Source of the DNA: Gilliamella sp. wkB171 | Lineage (GTDB): Bacteria > Pseudomonadota > Gammaproteobacteria > Enterobacterales > Orbaceae | Length of the DNA: 64,000 nucleotides | Direction of reading: 5' to 3' | NCBI RefSeq assembly: GCF_001693755.1 | Contig: NZ_LYST01000031.1 | Coordinates: 1 to 64,000 of the forward strand | Shown: positions 9,795 to 20,980 of the stretch, in pieces | How the letters are laid out: each line of letters starts with the position of its first letter | How positions within the stretch are numbered: the first letter of the stretch is position 1 | Position numbers and translations under genes: made by a program | The notes under the pieces: generated by a model | Database searches by the model: none | What the model was told of the DNA's origin: nothing | The model's input: only the letters and a program-made list of their open reading frames with translations

Positions 9795-10424
9795 ATGATT
9801 GGTAAACAGCACACGGATACAACATTAGAATGGTTTTTATCGCATTGTCATATTCATAAGTATCCCGCCAAAAGCACTCTCATTCATCAAGGCGAAAAAG
9901 CAGAAACTCTCTATTACATTGTAAAAGGCTCTGTTGCGGTATTAATTAAAGATGATGAAGGCAATGAGATGATATTATCTTATTTGAATCAAAATCAATT
10001 TTTGGGCGAATTAGGTTTGTTTGAAGAAGGTACAGAACGAAGTGCTTGGGTTAAAGCTAAAACAAGTTGTGAAGTGGCCGAAATTTCTTACAAAAAATTT
10101 AAGCAACTTGTTCAAGTCAATCCTGATATTTTAATGCGACTTGCAAGTCAAATGGCAAGCCGTTTACAAGTAACATCAGAAAAAGTGAGTAATTTAGCCT
10201 TTTTAGATGTTGCTGGTCGCATTGCTCAAACGCTATTAAATCTAGCCAAACAACCCGATGCAATGACTCATCCCGATGGTATGCAAATTAAAATTACCCG
10301 TCAAGAAATAGGTCAAATTGTTGGCTGTTCACGTGAAACTGTAGGTCGAATTTTAAAAATGCTAGAAGATCAACATTTAATATCGGCACATGGTAAAACC
10401 ATTGTGGTTTATGGAACCCGTTAA
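9795..10424 (+). CDS. crp: cAMP receptor protein, global transcription regulator
   Basis: CRP binds cAMP and activates catabolic promoters or represses others. The 209-residue protein has the cyclic-nucleotide-binding beta roll (about 1-115, with [15 protein letters not shown] forming the cAMP pocket: Glu and the Arg-Ser pair), the long dimerisation helix (about 112-137) and a winged helix-turn-helix. The recognition segment [21 protein letters not shown] (about 168-188) is nearly identical to the enteric one. Length matches E. coli (210). A strong AGGAAGGA ribosome site precedes the ATG. Here crp is followed directly by uppS and the envelope operon, which differs from the enteric neighbourhood. 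Confidence 0.97.
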   Translation: MIGKQHTDTTLEWFLSHCHIHKYPAKSTLIHQGEKAETLYYIVKGSVAVLIKDDEGNEMILSYLNQNQFLGELGLFEEGTERSAWVKAKTSCEVAEISYKKFKQLVQVNPDILMRLASQMASRLQVTSEKVSNLAFLDVAGRIAQTLLNLAKQPDAMTHPDGMQIKITRQEIGQIVGCSRETVGRILKMLEDQHLISAHGKTIVVYGTR

Positions 10425-10440
10425 TTGATGATGGCTATAT

Positions 10441-10470
10441 TTGATCAAAAAATTTATAAAAAGCTATATA
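10441..10470 (+). promoter_or_regulatory. Candidate promoter of the uppS-lpxD envelope operon
   Basis: TTGATC and TATATA are separated by 18 bases, 16 bases before the uppS ATG. It lies between the crp stop and uppS and could drive the whole uppS-cdsA-rseP-bamA-skp-lpxD run with a very short leader. Confidence 0.4.
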
Positions 10471-10486
10471 TGGATTGGCATACCTC

Positions 10487-11218
10487 ATGATTCAACAAAG
10501 ATCTATTCCCAATCATGTAGCAATTATTATGGACGGCAATGGTCGTTGGGCTCAGCAACGAGATCAATTACGTGCAGTTGGGCATAGGGCTGGTTTAAAA
10601 GCTGTTCGTAAAATTGTCAGTTATGCATCAACCTTAGGTGTTAAAGCTTTGACTTTATATGCATTTAGTAGTGAAAATTGGAAGCGTCCTCAAAATGAAG
10701 TTTCAGCATTACTTTCACTTTTTATTTACGCGTTAAATCGTGAAATGAAAAGCCTGCATAATAATAATGTAAAGTTAAATATTATTGGTGATATTTCGCA
10801 ATTTAATGAACGATTGCAAACTATGATTATTAAAGCAGAACAACTAACAAAAAACAATTCTGGGTTAGTATTGAATATTGCAGCTAATTATGGTGGGCGA
10901 TGGGATATTATTCAATCAACTAAAAAAATGGTTAAACGTGTTTTAGATGGTAAAATCACTTTAGATGATATTACCGAAACATACTTTGCTTCACAAATCA
11001 GTATGAACGAATTACCCGATGTCGATCTCGTTATTCGCACTGGCGGTGAGTATCGAATTAGTAATTTTTTGTTATGGCAAATAGCATATTCAGAATTTTA
11101 TTTTACTGAAGTTTTATGGCCGGATTTTGATCAAACTTCATTTGATAAAGCAATTGATGTTTTTAATACCAGAGAACGACGTTTTGGTGGTATTCAAACA
11201 GAGGAACATTCATGTTAA
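10487..11218 (+). CDS. uppS: Undecaprenyl diphosphate synthase
   Basis: This cis-prenyltransferase adds eight isoprene units to farnesyl diphosphate to make the C55 lipid carrier for peptidoglycan and O-antigen. The 243-residue protein shows the catalytic loop IMDGNGRWA with Asp16, the SSENWKRP segment and the [15 protein letters not shown] motif near the C-terminus. The ATG at 10487 gives [19 protein letters not shown], matching the family; an in-frame TTG at 10475 is less likely. It overlaps cdsA by 7 bases, indicating translational coupling. The usual upstream partner dxr is not present. Confidence 0.95.
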   Translation: MIQQRSIPNHVAIIMDGNGRWAQQRDQLRAVGHRAGLKAVRKIVSYASTLGVKALTLYAFSSENWKRPQNEVSALLSLFIYALNREMKSLHNNNVKLNIIGDISQFNERLQTMIIKAEQLTKNNSGLVLNIAANYGGRWDIIQSTKKMVKRVLDGKITLDDITETYFASQISMNELPDVDLVIRTGGEYRISNFLLWQIAYSEFYFTEVLWPDFDQTSFDKAIDVFNTRERRFGGIQTEEHSC

Positions 11219-12054
11219 TTCAACGATTATTGGCTGCAATTGTGCTCATTCCACTGGTGCTAATTATACTTTTTTTTGCTCCATTATCCGTTTTTGTTGT
11301 TATTATGATGATAATTGGTGGTATAGCAGCATGGGAGTGGGCTCAATTCTTACACATTACTAACCAACAGAATAAATTGTTTTTCGCTCTTCTAATGGTA
11401 GTGATATTGGCTGTACTTTATTTTATCCCAATTTCAATTGAATTAAAATTAACACTCTATAGCGTAATATTATCATTATCCATTGTTTGGTGGTTAATTG
11501 CACTAATTTTGGTTATGACTTATCCCAAAACTGCACATTATTGGTTCAATTCTATTACATTAAAATTACTGTTTGCTTTTTTTACATTAGTGCCTTTTTT
11601 CCTTGGTATGGTGGGATTAAGGTCGGTCAATTATAGTTCAAATTGTTATACAGGAGCAACTTTGTTGTTATATGTATTTGTTCTTGTATGGGCTACTGAT
11701 ACAGGCGCATATTTTGCTGGACGAAGTTTTGGAAAAAGAAAATTGGCGCCAAAAGTATCACCCGGTAAAACAGTAGAAGGATTTATTGGTGGAGTAAGTC
11801 TGGCTGTAGTCATTAGCGTCCTTGCATATTTTTCGAATCTTATTAATATTAAATTTAATGTATTTTTTATTAGTTCATTATTGGCAATTTTGGTTTCAGT
11901 ATTAGGTGATCTCACTGAAAGTATGTTTAAACGAGAAGCAGGTATAAAAGATAGTGGCAATCTGATACCTGGTCATGGTGGTCTTTTAGATCGAATAGAT
12001 AGTTTAACAGCAGCAGTGCCTATTTTTACTGTATTATCTTTGCATTTACTATAA
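11212..12054 (+). CDS. cdsA: Phosphatidate cytidylyltransferase (CDP-diglyceride synthase)
   Basis: CdsA converts phosphatidic acid and CTP to CDP-diacylglycerol, the precursor of all bacterial phospholipids, at the inner membrane. The 280-residue protein has about eight membrane helices and the conserved C-terminal signature beginning [20 protein letters not shown] and continuing through [13 protein letters not shown] (about residues 228-262), which holds the catalytic aspartates. Length agrees with E. coli CdsA (285). The ATG lies inside the end of uppS, following AGAGGAAC. The next gene is rseP, as in enteric genomes. Confidence 0.96.
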   Translation: MLIQRLLAAIVLIPLVLIILFFAPLSVFVVIMMIIGGIAAWEWAQFLHITNQQNKLFFALLMVVILAVLYFIPISIELKLTLYSVILSLSIVWWLIALILVMTYPKTAHYWFNSITLKLLFAFFTLVPFFLGMVGLRSVNYSSNCYTGATLLLYVFVLVWATDTGAYFAGRSFGKRKLAPKVSPGKTVEGFIGGVSLAVVISVLAYFSNLINIKFNVFFISSLLAILVSVLGDLTESMFKREAGIKDSGNLIPGHGGLLDRIDSLTAAVPIFTVLSLHLL

Positions 12055-12068
12055 AAAGGTTATAGATT

Positions 12069-13385
12069 TTGCTTTGGTCACTGTTGTTATTTATCATTAC
12101 TATCAGTATATTAGTGACTATACATGAATTCGGTCACTTTTTTATAGCTCGTTTATGTGGAGTTCGTGTTGAATGTTTTTCCATTGGATTTGGAAAAAAA
12201 ATATGGTCGCATAAATTTTCAAGTGGAACTGAATTGGTTATTGCTATGATTCCTCTTGGTGGTTATGTTAGAATGCTAGATGGAAGATCGAAAGAATTAG
12301 CAACCATTGATAAAAGCTCGGCTTTTGATAATAAAAAACTATGGCAAAGAGCTGCAATCATATTTGCTGGTCCTATGGCTAATTTTGTTCTAGCGGCGGT
12401 AATTTATTGGGGTATTTTTTTACTTGGTGTGACAGTTTATCCTGTCAAAATTAAACAAACGATACCCAGCACGCCTGCATCGACAATAAATTTACCTGTC
12501 GATGCAGAGTTGAAAAAAGTAAATGATATTCAGATAGACAGTTGGAATGATGTAAATCTAGCTCTGATGTCGGTTATGGGGCAACATAATGTGTCTTTAA
12601 CCTACTTAGTACCAACTAATAATAGTACAGACGAAATTAGAAAAACTGTCGATATTAGCCATTGGCGATTTGATGTAGAGAAAGAATCAGCAATTACAGC
12701 ATTTGGTTTTATTCCTAAAGCATTGGAAATTTATCCAATTGTGAGTAAAATTGTGCCAGAATCTGCAGCTGAAAAAGCAGGATTACAAATTGGTGATAAA
12801 ATTATCAGTTATAATAATAAACTTTATACTGATTGGGATGATTTTTCAGCTGAGATAAAAAAAGCAAATAAACTAACATTGAAGGTCGAACGGAAGAATC
12901 ACGATGTTGAACTGCTTCTTACACCGACCATTCAAAAAAATGGAGAAGGTGTAGCGGGTTTATATCCTTCTTCAAACGCGGTAGTTAGGCAGTATGGTTT
13001 TTTTGAAGGATTAGGTAAAGGCATTGAGCAAACAGTATTAACAACAAAATTAACTGTAGGTTCACTTTATCAGCTAGTGACAGGTGTTATTGGGCTTAAG
13101 CATTTATCTGGACCAATAACGATAGCAAAAAGCGCAGGGCAAACAGCAAGTTATGGTTTCACGCCTTACTTATACTTTCTCGCTTTTATCAGTGTAAGTT
13201 TAGGGGTTATCAATCTTGTTCCATTACCAATGCTAGATGGCGGGCACCTTGTCTTATTATTATGTGAAAAGATTAGGGGAAAAGCTTTATCTAATATAAC
13301 TCAGGAACGATTATTTCGTATAGGGTTTTTATTATTGATGGTAATAATGGGAATTGCACTATTTAATGATGTTTTACGATTGTGA
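12069..13385 (+). CDS. rseP: Site-2 intramembrane metalloprotease RseP
   Basis: RseP cleaves the anti-sigma-E factor RseA within the membrane and clears signal peptide remnants. The 438-residue protein has the zinc motif HEFGH at residues 19-23 in the first membrane helix, tandem periplasmic PDZ domains (about 115-300) and the C-terminal membrane segment with NLVPLPMLDGGH carrying the third metal ligand. The start is TTG at 12069: it is preceded by AAAGG at 12055-12059 with a 9-base spacer, and the resulting N-terminus aligns with E. coli RseP. The downstream bamA gene keeps the conserved order. Confidence 0.95.
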   Translation: MLWSLLLFIITISILVTIHEFGHFFIARLCGVRVECFSIGFGKKIWSHKFSSGTELVIAMIPLGGYVRMLDGRSKELATIDKSSAFDNKKLWQRAAIIFAGPMANFVLAAVIYWGIFLLGVTVYPVKIKQTIPSTPASTINLPVDAELKKVNDIQIDSWNDVNLALMSVMGQHNVSLTYLVPTNNSTDEIRKTVDISHWRFDVEKESAITAFGFIPKALEIYPIVSKIVPESAAEKAGLQIGDKIISYNNKLYTDWDDFSAEIKKANKLTLKVERKNHDVELLLTPTIQKNGEGVAGLYPSSNAVVRQYGFFEGLGKGIEQTVLTTKLTVGSLYQLVTGVIGLKHLSGPITIAKSAGQTASYGFTPYLYFLAFISVSLGVINLVPLPMLDGGHLVLLLCEKIRGKALSNITQERLFRIGFLLLMVIMGIALFNDVLRL

Positions 13386-13410
13386 TGGGATGAGGTTATA
13401 AACATTTACA

Positions 13411-15834
13411 ATGAAAATAAATAAATTACTTATAGCATCTTTGCTGTTTAGTACCACAGCGGTATACAGTTCCAACGCATTTTGTGTTGATGATTTTGTG
13501 GTAAAAGATATTAAATTCGAAGGATTACAACGGGTTACTCCGGGAGCTGCATTGCTTGAAATGCCTGTTCAAGTTGGTGATTATGTGAATGAAGCCGATC
13601 TTGGACGTATCATCAAATCACTTTATGCGAGTGGCAATTTTGATAACATTAGTGTTTCTCGTGATGGTGATCGATTAATTGTTCATGTTCAAGAACGGCC
13701 AACTATTGCAAGTATTACTTTTTCTGGTAATAAATCAGTTAAAGATGACATGTTAAAAAAGAATTTAGATAGTTCTGGAATTCGAGAAGGTGAAGCATTG
13801 GATCGTACAATGCTTTCAGGAATAGAAAAAGGGCTAGAAGATTTTTATTATAGTGTCGGTAAATATAACGCAAAAATCAAAGCTGTCGTTACACCATTAT
13901 CTCGAAATCGTGTTGATCTGAAATTAGTTATTGCAGAAGGGAAATCTGCACTAATCGATCAAATCAATATTGTCGGTGCGAAAGCTTTTTCTTCTGAAGA
14001 GCTTATTGCCCGTTTTTCTTTGAGAGATGAAGTTCCTTGGTGGAATATGCTTGGTGATCGTAAATACCAAAAACAAAAATTAGCTAACGATCTAGATGAA
14101 TTACAAAGTTTTTACCTCAATCGTGGTTATGCTCGATTTAATATTGAATCAACTCAAGTAAGTTTAACGCCAGATAAAAAAGGCATTTACGTCACCATTA
14201 ATATTCATGAAGGTGAGCAGTACAAACTATCCGGTCTTGATTTTAAAGGTAATTTTGCTGGTCATAAAGATGCTATTGCTAAAATGGCAAAAGAAAACGT
14301 AACAATTGGTGAGCTGTATAACGGCAAAAAAATTACCGATGTTGAAGATAACATTAAACGTTTACTTGCTAATTTTGGTTATGCTTATCCCCGAGTGGCT
14401 ATACAACCAGAAATGGATGATGCCAACCATCAGGTCAAATTAACTGTCATGGTTGATGTAGGCCAACGTTATTATGTTCGTAATATTAAAATCGTTGGTA
14501 ACACTGTTACTAGTGAAAGTGTTGTTCGTCGTGAACTTCGCCAAATGGAAGGGGCTTGGTTAAGTAACGGTTTAGTTGAGCTAGGTAAAGATCGATTAAA
14601 TCGACTTGGCTTTTTTGATACAGTCGAAGCAAACACTGAACGTGTTCCAGGCGTTGATGATCAAGTTGATATCATTTATAAAGTTAGTGAACGTAACACA
14701 GGTAGTATCAAATTTGGTGTTGGTATTGGCTCAGATAGTGGTATAAGTTTTAATGCCGGTATTTCACAAGATAACTGGTTAGGTACAGGTAACAGTGTAT
14801 CATTTGATGTGAATACTACAGATACTGACAAAACTGCATCCATCTCAATTGTTGACCCGTATTTTACAGTGGATGGTGTCAGTTTAGGTGGAAGTATTTA
14901 TTATAATACCTATAAAGCTGATGATGATAAAGATGAATCAGAATATTCGAGTAAAACATGGGGAGCCTCTGCTAATTTAGGTTTTCCAATTAGTGAGAAT
15001 AATTTTGTTCGTTTTGGTACCGAATACGCAAATCATAAATTATCAGATATGAAAGCCCAATATGGTATGTGGCGATATTTTGATAAAATGGGCGAAAACA
15101 CAAAAGATAAACACTCTATATCGTTTGATACCAATGACTTATTACTAAATGCATATTGGACTTATAATTCGTTAGATCGTGGCTTTTTCCCGACTGATGG
15201 TTTAAAAATAACCTCTAACGCTAAAATTTCTGTGCCAGTATTTGATAACCGTTTTTACAAGCTAGTTACTGACGCTTCTTATTATTTACCATTTGATTCT
15301 GAACATCATTGGGTCTTTTTAACTCGTGGCCGTTTAGGTTATGGTAATGGTCTCGGCGGTAAAGAATTACCATTTTATGAGAACTTCTATGCTGGTGGTT
15401 CAACAGTGCTTCGTGGTTTTAAATCAAATACTGTTGGCCCTAAGGCTGTATATTTCAATAACGGTAAAGGTTGTAGCGGTTTAGATGATACAAGTACATG
15501 TACAAGGTCTAAAGATGCGGTTGGTGGTAATGCTATTGCTTTTGCTAGTACTGAATTAATAGTGCCAACACCATTCATTGGTGAAAAATATGTAGATAAT
15601 GTTCGTACCTCTGTATTTTTTGATGCTGGTACAGTATGGGATACCGAATGGGACTTTAAAGGACATGATATTCCGGATTATAGCTCTGCATCTGATATAA
15701 GAATGTCAGCAGGTTTAGCTGTGCAATGGATGTCCCCTTTAGGACCATTAGTCTTTTCTTATGCACAGCCGTTTAAAAAATATAATGGAGACTCGGCTCA
15801 ACAATTCCAGTTTAATATAGGATCGACATGGTAA
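13411..15834 (+). CDS. bamA: Outer membrane protein assembly factor BamA
   Basis: BamA is the Omp85 core of the machine that inserts beta-barrel proteins into the outer membrane. The 807-residue precursor has a signal peptide (about 1-25), five POTRA domains (about 28-425) and a 16-strand barrel ending in a C-terminal aromatic (FNIGSTW) as expected for a BAM substrate signal. The barrel has the [15 protein letters not shown] segment, matching the conserved loop 6 VRGF region (here LRGF). Length equals E. coli BamA (810). It lies between rseP and skp, the conserved envelope operon. Confidence 0.97.
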   Translation: MKINKLLIASLLFSTTAVYSSNAFCVDDFVVKDIKFEGLQRVTPGAALLEMPVQVGDYVNEADLGRIIKSLYASGNFDNISVSRDGDRLIVHVQERPTIASITFSGNKSVKDDMLKKNLDSSGIREGEALDRTMLSGIEKGLEDFYYSVGKYNAKIKAVVTPLSRNRVDLKLVIAEGKSALIDQINIVGAKAFSSEELIARFSLRDEVPWWNMLGDRKYQKQKLANDLDELQSFYLNRGYARFNIESTQVSLTPDKKGIYVTINIHEGEQYKLSGLDFKGNFAGHKDAIAKMAKENVTIGELYNGKKITDVEDNIKRLLANFGYAYPRVAIQPEMDDANHQVKLTVMVDVGQRYYVRNIKIVGNTVTSESVVRRELRQMEGAWLSNGLVELGKDRLNRLGFFDTVEANTERVPGVDDQVDIIYKVSERNTGSIKFGVGIGSDSGISFNAGISQDNWLGTGNSVSFDVNTTDTDKTASISIVDPYFTVDGVSLGGSIYYNTYKADDDKDESEYSSKTWGASANLGFPISENNFVRFGTEYANHKLSDMKAQYGMWRYFDKMGENTKDKHSISFDTNDLLLNAYWTYNSLDRGFFPTDGLKITSNAKISVPVFDNRFYKLVTDASYYLPFDSEHHWVFLTRGRLGYGNGLGGKELPFYENFYAGGSTVLRGFKSNTVGPKAVYFNNGKGCSGLDDTSTCTRSKDAVGGNAIAFASTELIVPTPFIGEKYVDNVRTSVFFDAGTVWDTEWDFKGHDIPDYSSASDIRMSAGLAVQWMSPLGPLVFSYAQPFKKYNGDSAQQFQFNIGSTW

Positions 15835-15873
15835 TGTCATGTCAAAATTAATAAATAGACATAGGTGATAAAA

Positions 15874-16362
15874 GTGAAAAAAATTATTTCAGTTCTAGGT
15901 ATAAGTGCTGCATTACTATTTACAGGTATGGCAAATGCAGAAGTAAAAATTGGTGTGGTTGATGTTATGTCAGTTTTACAAAAAATGCCACAACGAGAAA
16001 CAGTAGGTAAAGCCTTGGATAAAGAATTTGAAGCAAGAGCTAAATCTCTGCAAGAAGAAGAAAAGAAAGCAGGAGATGCTGCTGCTCGTCTCAAGAAAGA
16101 TGGTCTAACTTTATCTGCTTCTGAAAAAACTAAATTAAACAAAACAATTTCTGATTTTGAAAACAAAGCTAAAGCATTTTCAGCTGATTATCGCAAACGT
16201 GAAACAGAAGAAGCTGGCAAATTATTAACTAAAATTCAAGAAGCAGTTAAAGATATTGTTACTACTGAAAAGTACGATATTATTTTAAAAGCTGAAGCGA
16301 CATTATCAGCATCAGATGCTGTAGATATCACAAATAAAGTGTTGGAAAAGGTTAGTAAATAA
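15874..16362 (+). CDS. skp: Periplasmic chaperone Skp/OmpH
   Basis: Skp is a trimeric periplasmic holdase that carries unfolded outer-membrane proteins to BamA. The 162-residue precursor has a signal peptide (about 1-21, ending GMANA), a hydrophobic trimerisation body and long Lys/Glu/Ala-rich helical tentacles (about 50-125). The frame opens at GTG 15865, but the AGGTGA ribosome site at 15863-15868 fits GTG 15874 and gives [16 protein letters not shown], the expected signal peptide. Length matches E. coli Skp (161). Its stop overlaps the lpxD start by one base. Confidence 0.93.
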   Translation: MKKIISVLGISAALLFTGMANAEVKIGVVDVMSVLQKMPQRETVGKALDKEFEARAKSLQEEEKKAGDAAARLKKDGLTLSASEKTKLNKTISDFENKAKAFSADYRKRETEEAGKLLTKIQEAVKDIVTTEKYDIILKAEATLSASDAVDITNKVLEKVSK

Positions 16363-17390
16363 TGTCAGCTTTTTGTTTAAAACAACTAGCTCAACAGCTT
16401 GATGCGAAGTTACATGGTGATGGTGAATTATCCATCACCGGTATTGCTTCAATGCAAAGTGCACAATTAGGGCAAATTACTTTTTTGTCTGATAAAAAAT
16501 TGCAAAGTAACTTATTAGAATGTAAAGCTTCTGCTGTTGTGATGACAGAAGATAGTCTTGAATATTGGAAGGGGGCTGCTCTAATTGTCAAAAATCCCTA
16601 TCTTGCTTATGCCAAATTAGCCCAGTTACTTGATACTACACCTGTACCTGCTGAAGGTATAGCAACGACTGCTGTAATAGATCCAACAGCTAAATTAGGT
16701 ACTAATATTTCGATTGGAGCAAATGCTGTTATCGAAAGTGGTGTTGTACTTGGAAATAATTGTATTATTGGTCCAGGCTGTTTTATAGGAAAAAATACGA
16801 CGATTGGCTCAGGGACAAAATTATGGGCTAATATCTCTGTATATCATAATTGTATAATTGGTGATAATTGTTTAATTCAATCCGGTACCGTCATTGGTGC
16901 AGATGGATTTGGATATGCTAATGATCGCGGTAAATGGATCAAAATTCCACAATTGGGCCGAGTTGTCATTGGTAACAATGTAGAAATTGGTGCTTCAACA
17001 ACAATTGATCGTGGTGCACTCGATGATACAGTAATTGGTGATGGCGTGATTATCGATAACCAATGCCAAATTGCGCATAATGATGTAATCGGTGATCATA
17101 CTGCGGTCGCTGGTGGCGTTATTATGGCGGGAAGTTTAACTATTGGTCGTCACTGTATGATTGGTGGAGCGAGCGTCATTAACGGGCATATGGAAATATG
17201 TGATCAAGTTACCGTAACAGGAATGGGAATGGTTATGCGACCTATTAAAGAACCTGGTGTTTACTCATCTGGGATCCCATTACAAGAAAATAAAGTATGG
17301 CGAAAAACCGCTTCATTGGTATTGCATATTGATGAAATGAATAAACGTTTGAAAGCGCTTGAGAAGAAACTATTAAATGTCTCGACGTAG
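16362..17390 (+). CDS. lpxD: UDP-3-O-(3-hydroxyacyl)glucosamine N-acyltransferase
   Basis: LpxD adds the second 3-hydroxyacyl chain in lipid A synthesis, using acyl-ACP. The 342-residue protein has an N-terminal uridine-binding domain (about 1-100), a left-handed beta helix of hexapeptide repeats (about 103-310) and a C-terminal helix. His239 in [13 protein letters not shown] corresponds to the catalytic base, at the same number as in E. coli. The ATG overlaps the skp stop (TAATG). In most relatives fabZ, lpxA and lpxB follow; here tig follows after a short gap with its own promoter, so the lipid A cluster is split. Confidence 0.96.
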   Translation: MSAFCLKQLAQQLDAKLHGDGELSITGIASMQSAQLGQITFLSDKKLQSNLLECKASAVVMTEDSLEYWKGAALIVKNPYLAYAKLAQLLDTTPVPAEGIATTAVIDPTAKLGTNISIGANAVIESGVVLGNNCIIGPGCFIGKNTTIGSGTKLWANISVYHNCIIGDNCLIQSGTVIGADGFGYANDRGKWIKIPQLGRVVIGNNVEIGASTTIDRGALDDTVIGDGVIIDNQCQIAHNDVIGDHTAVAGGVIMAGSLTIGRHCMIGGASVINGHMEICDQVTVTGMGMVMRPIKEPGVYSSGIPLQENKVWRKTASLVLHIDEMNKRLKALEKKLLNVST

Positions 17391-17410
17391 GCGATTACGG
17401 TCGGTATAAT
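17382..17410 (+). promoter_or_regulatory. Candidate promoter for tig
   Basis: TCGACG and a perfect TATAAT are separated by 17 bases; the -35 box lies in the last codons of lpxD. It would give a leader of about 80 bases before tig. Confidence 0.6.
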
Positions 17411-17498
17411 GCTTGCCTATTTTATCAATTTTTTTAGCTCAATTATTAAGTTAAACTAATTTTGAGCAGATATTATTTAATAATTTTGAGGTATGAAG

Positions 17499-18800
17499 AT
17501 GCAAGTTTCGGTAGAAACAACACAAGGTTTAGGTCGACGTTTATCAATTACAATTAAAGCAGAAGACATTAAAAAAGCGGTTGATAAAGAACTCATTAAT
17601 ACTGCAAAAAAAGTACGTATTGATGGCTTTCGTAAAGGAAAAGTACCTTTAAAAATTGTTGAGCAGCGTTATGGGGCGTCTATTTTACAAGATGCATTAA
17701 GTGATTTAATGCAACGAAATTTTGTTGATGCAATTATTCAAGAAAAAATTAATCCAGCTGGCGCACCAACTTATTCTCCTACTCAGTTTAAAGAAGGAGA
17801 AGATTATACCTATACAGTTGAATTCGAAGTTTATCCGGATGTAAAAATTAAAGATCTAGATAAAATTGAAGTTGAAAAACCTGTTGCTGAAGTAAATGAT
17901 GCTGATATTGAGACAATGATCGAAACATTACGTAAACAACAAGGCACTTGGAAAGAGGTAGATCAATCTGCACAAGAACAAAATCGTGTTACTTTAGATT
18001 TTGTTGGTCAAGTTGATGGTACTGAATTTGAAGGTGGTAAAGCGGATAATTTTACTCTAGTTTTAGGTCAAGGTCGTATGATTCCTGGCTTTGAAGATGC
18101 AATTATTGGTCATAAAGCTGGTGATAAATTTGATATTAATGTCACTTTCCCTCAAGACTATCATGCTGAAAATTTAAAAGGTAAACCGGCTGTTTTTGCT
18201 GCAACATTAAACAAAGTTGAAGAGTTAGAATTGCCAGAATTAAATAAAGACGTTATCAAACGATTTGGTATTGCTGATGGTACTGTTGAAAGTTTACGTG
18301 CAGAAGTACGTAAAAACATGGTACGTGAGCTTAATGCAACTATTCGTAATAAAATAAAAGCGCAAGTCATTGATGGTTTAGTTAAGAATAATGAAATTGA
18401 TGTTCCTAATGCGTTGATTGAACGCGAAATTGATGTATTACGCCAACAAGCAGTCTCTCGATTTGGTGGTAATGTGAAACAAGCAATGGAACTACCTAAA
18501 GAACTTTTTGAAGCAGAAGCGAAACGTCGCGTATCGGTGGGATTACTATTTGGTGAAATCATTGAAAGTAATAAACTTAAAGCTGATGAAACACGAGTAA
18601 AATCATTAATTGATGAAATTGCAACAGCTTATGAAGATCCAAAAGAAGTCATAGAATATTATCATAAAGATAAAAAGGCTATGGATAACCTTCGTTCTGT
18701 AGCGTTAGAAGATCAAGTTGTTGATTTATTATTAGCTAGCGCTAAAGTAACAGATAAAAATTACTCATTTTCTGAATTAATGAATCAGCAAGTAGCTTAG
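17499..18800 (+). CDS. tig: Trigger factor, ribosome-associated chaperone
   Basis: Trigger factor binds at the ribosome exit tunnel and helps nascent chains fold. The 433-residue protein has the ribosome-binding domain (about 1-145) with the signature DGFRKGKVP near residue 42, an FKBP-type prolyl isomerase domain (about 150-245, with [14 protein letters not shown]) and the C-terminal chaperone domain. The frame contains ATG at 17493 and 17499; the GAGG site at 17488-17491 is too close to the first, so 17499 is chosen, giving [15 protein letters not shown] as in E. coli. It precedes clpP, clpX and lon in the standard order. Confidence 0.96.
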   Translation: MQVSVETTQGLGRRLSITIKAEDIKKAVDKELINTAKKVRIDGFRKGKVPLKIVEQRYGASILQDALSDLMQRNFVDAIIQEKINPAGAPTYSPTQFKEGEDYTYTVEFEVYPDVKIKDLDKIEVEKPVAEVNDADIETMIETLRKQQGTWKEVDQSAQEQNRVTLDFVGQVDGTEFEGGKADNFTLVLGQGRMIPGFEDAIIGHKAGDKFDINVTFPQDYHAENLKGKPAVFAATLNKVEELELPELNKDVIKRFGIADGTVESLRAEVRKNMVRELNATIRNKIKAQVIDGLVKNNEIDVPNALIEREIDVLRQQAVSRFGGNVKQAMELPKELFEAEAKRRVSVGLLFGEIIESNKLKADETRVKSLIDEIATAYEDPKEVIEYYHKDKKAMDNLRSVALEDQVVDLLLASAKVTDKNYSFSELMNQQVA

Positions 18801-18842
18801 TTTTTATTATCTGTTTCATTTAATCAAAAAAGATCACTTTAG

Positions 18843-18880
18843 AGCCCAAATAAGGATTGTCTGTTTGGGCTATTTTGTTT
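18843..18880 (+). terminator. Terminator between tig and clpP
   Basis: An 8-bp stem (18843-18850 with 18864-18871) with a 13-base loop is followed by a T-rich stretch. It lies between the tig stop and the clpP ribosome site and may attenuate read-through into clpP. Confidence 0.65.
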
Positions 18881-18895
18881 AATTAGGAGATGAAA

Positions 18896-19498
18896 ATGCC
18901 TTTAGAACCATATATGAGCGTTATTCCAATGGTTGTTGAACAAAGCTCGCGAGGAGAAAGAGCTTACGACATATACTCACGATTATTGAAAGAACGCGTT
19001 ATATTTTTAACTGGTCAAGTTGAAGATAATATGGCGAATTTAATTATTGCTCAGATGTTATTTCTAGAAGCTGAAAATCCTGAAAAAGATATTTATTTAT
19101 ATATTAATTCACCAGGCGGTGTCGTCACAGCAGGCATGGCTATTTACGATACAATGCAGTTTATAAAACCAGATGTAAGCACTATTTGTTTGGGACAAGC
19201 ATGTTCAATGGGGTCACTACTATTGACAGCTGGTACTAAAGGTAAACGTTATTGCTTACCTAATGCTCGGGTTATGATTCATCAACCATTAGGTGGTTTT
19301 CAAGGACAAGCTTCCGATATTCAAATTCATGCTCAGGAAATTTTACAGGTAAAAAGTCGATTAAATAGTATTTTAGCCAAGCATACCGGTCAAGATATCA
19401 GCGTGATAGAAAAAGATACCGATCGTGATAACTTCATGTCTGCCGAAAAAGCAGTTGAATATGGTTTAGTTGATGCCATATACAGTAAACGATCATAA
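18896..19498 (+). CDS. clpP: ATP-dependent Clp protease proteolytic subunit
   Basis: ClpP forms the tetradecameric serine protease chamber used with ClpX or ClpA. The 200-residue protein shows the full catalytic triad: Ser104 (GQACSMGS), His129 ([10 protein letters not shown]) and Asp178 (DTDRDNF). The start is ATG 18896, six bases after AGGAG; an in-frame ATG at 18890 lies against that site and is unlikely. The N-terminal 10 or so residues before the conserved axial loop may be a short propeptide. clpX follows after 21 bases, so the two are likely one operon. Confidence 0.96.
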   Translation: MPLEPYMSVIPMVVEQSSRGERAYDIYSRLLKERVIFLTGQVEDNMANLIIAQMLFLEAENPEKDIYLYINSPGGVVTAGMAIYDTMQFIKPDVSTICLGQACSMGSLLLTAGTKGKRYCLPNARVMIHQPLGGFQGQASDIQIHAQEILQVKSRLNSILAKHTGQDISVIEKDTDRDNFMSAEKAVEYGLVDAIYSKRS

Positions 19499-19519
19499 TA
19501 AATAATTTAGGTGGTAAAA

Positions 19520-20785
19520 GTGAATAAAGAAAGTTCTGAAAAATTACTCTATTGTACTTTTTGTGGGAAAAGTGAACATGAAGTTCGTAAATTAATTGCT
19601 GGTCCATCATCTATTTATATTTGTAACGAATGCATAGGATTATGTAATGATATCTTAAAAGAAGAAACTAAGAGCTTCCTTTCTCATGAAGAGTTTGTTA
19701 GTAAACCTTTACCGACTCCACATGAAATTCGAAAACATCTTGATGAATATGTGATTGGTCAAGATCGAGCAAAAAAGGTTTTATCGGTTGCTGTTTATAA
19801 TCACTATAAGCGCTTACGTAGTCATGCTAGCCGTAATGATGTTGAATTAGGTAAAAGTAATATTCTATTAATCGGACCAACGGGTAGTGGTAAAACATTA
19901 TTAGCTGAAACGTTAGCACGTTTTTTAGATGTTCCTTTTGCTATGGCTGATGCCACAACGTTAACTGAAGCTGGTTATGTCGGTGAAGATGTTGAAAATA
20001 TCATTCAAAAGTTATTACAAAATTGTGACTATGATGTTGAAAAAGCTCAGCGAGGAATTATTTATGTCGATGAAATCGATAAGATTTCACGAAAATCTGA
20101 TAATCCATCTATCACTCGAGATGTATCTGGTGAAGGCGTTCAACAAGCACTTTTAAAAATTATTGAAGGAACTATTGCTTCGGTTCCACCTAAAGGTGGG
20201 CGTAAACATCCCCAGCAGGAATTTTTACAAGTTGATACTTCTAAAATTTTATTCATTTGTGGTGGCGCATTTAGTGGTTTAGATAAAGTTATCGAAAATC
20301 GAGTTTCTACTAACACCGGCATAGGTTTTGGCGCTGATGTTAAAAGTACCAAAAATAAAGCAACTGAATCCGAATTATTGGCGCAAATCGAATCAGAAGA
20401 TTTAGTCAAATTTGGTTTGATTCCAGAATTTATTGGACGATTACCAGTGATTGGGACATTGTCTGAACTGGATAAAGAGGCATTAATTAGTATATTGACT
20501 GAACCGAAAAATGCTTTAACAAAACAGTTTGAAACACTTTTTGATTTAGATGGTGTTGAACTTGAATTCACTCCAGAGGCATTAGCTGCTATTGCAACTA
20601 AAGCTTTAAAACGAAAAACTGGAGCACGTGGCTTGCGTTCAATTGTTGAAAATATTTTGTTAGATACTATGTATGACTTACCATCAAACAAAAATATTAA
20701 AAAAGTGATAGTTGAAAAAGAAACGGTTGAACAGTCGCAAACACCAAGTTTAGTATACCGAGATAATGTTGAGCTTTCAGCATAA
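19520..20785 (+). CDS. clpX: ATP-dependent Clp protease ATPase subunit ClpX
   Basis: ClpX is the AAA+ unfoldase that recognises SsrA-tagged and other substrates and feeds ClpP. The 421-residue protein has the N-terminal zinc finger (first cysteines at 12 and 15, then CNECIGLC), Walker A GPTGSGKT and Walker [10 protein letters not shown]. It also has the ClpP-docking IGF tripeptide (IGFGADV) and the C-terminal AAA small domain. The frame opens at GTG 19511, but AGGTGG at 19509-19514 serves as ribosome site for GTG 19520, which gives the enteric-like N-terminus. lon follows after its own promoter. Confidence 0.95.
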   Translation: MNKESSEKLLYCTFCGKSEHEVRKLIAGPSSIYICNECIGLCNDILKEETKSFLSHEEFVSKPLPTPHEIRKHLDEYVIGQDRAKKVLSVAVYNHYKRLRSHASRNDVELGKSNILLIGPTGSGKTLLAETLARFLDVPFAMADATTLTEAGYVGEDVENIIQKLLQNCDYDVEKAQRGIIYVDEIDKISRKSDNPSITRDVSGEGVQQALLKIIEGTIASVPPKGGRKHPQQEFLQVDTSKILFICGGAFSGLDKVIENRVSTNTGIGFGADVKSTKNKATESELLAQIESEDLVKFGLIPEFIGRLPVIGTLSELDKEALISILTEPKNALTKQFETLFDLDGVELEFTPEALAAIATKALKRKTGARGLRSIVENILLDTMYDLPSNKNIKKVIVEKETVEQSQTPSLVYRDNVELSA

Positions 20786-20793
20786 TTTTAGAT

Positions 20794-20822
20794 ATGCTTG
20801 TTAGTTTTTGACTCACAAGCAT
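20794..20822 (+). other. Hairpin after clpX
   Basis: ATGCTTGT (20794-20801) pairs with ACAAGCAT (20815-20822), with an extra AGT/ACT pairing inside the loop. No T-run follows, so this is at most a weak or Rho-assisted terminator of clpPX. Confidence 0.4.
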
Positions 20823-20916
20823 TAGTTCAAATAATTTAGGTATAATTACGTATAGATCGTATAGATATTGTCAAGATGTTTCAGGAATAGTATGTATTCA
20901 AATCATAAATTATAGA

Positions 20917-20944
20917 CTTGAATATCTAAAAACGACCCCAATAT
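20917..20944 (+). promoter_or_regulatory. Candidate heat-shock (sigma32) promoter of lon
   Basis: CTTGAAT at 20917-20923 and CCCCAATAT at 20936-20944 with a 12-base spacer closely follow the RpoH consensus (CTTGAAA, then CCCCATNT). The lon ATG is about 37 bases downstream. lon is a classical RpoH regulon member, which supports the reading. Confidence 0.75.
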
Positions 20945-20980
20945 CAACATAATAGGTTTTGTACTATTAGAGAGAATAAA

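Noticed and set aside
18161-18562. Open frame of 133 codons antisense to tig
   Set aside because: Shadow of the conserved trigger factor frame; Ser/Leu-rich composition without domain features.
20140-20691. Open frame of 183 codons antisense to clpX
   Set aside because: It mirrors the well-conserved clpX reading frame, has no ribosome site and encodes low-complexity Ser/Asn-rich sequence typical of antisense shadows.
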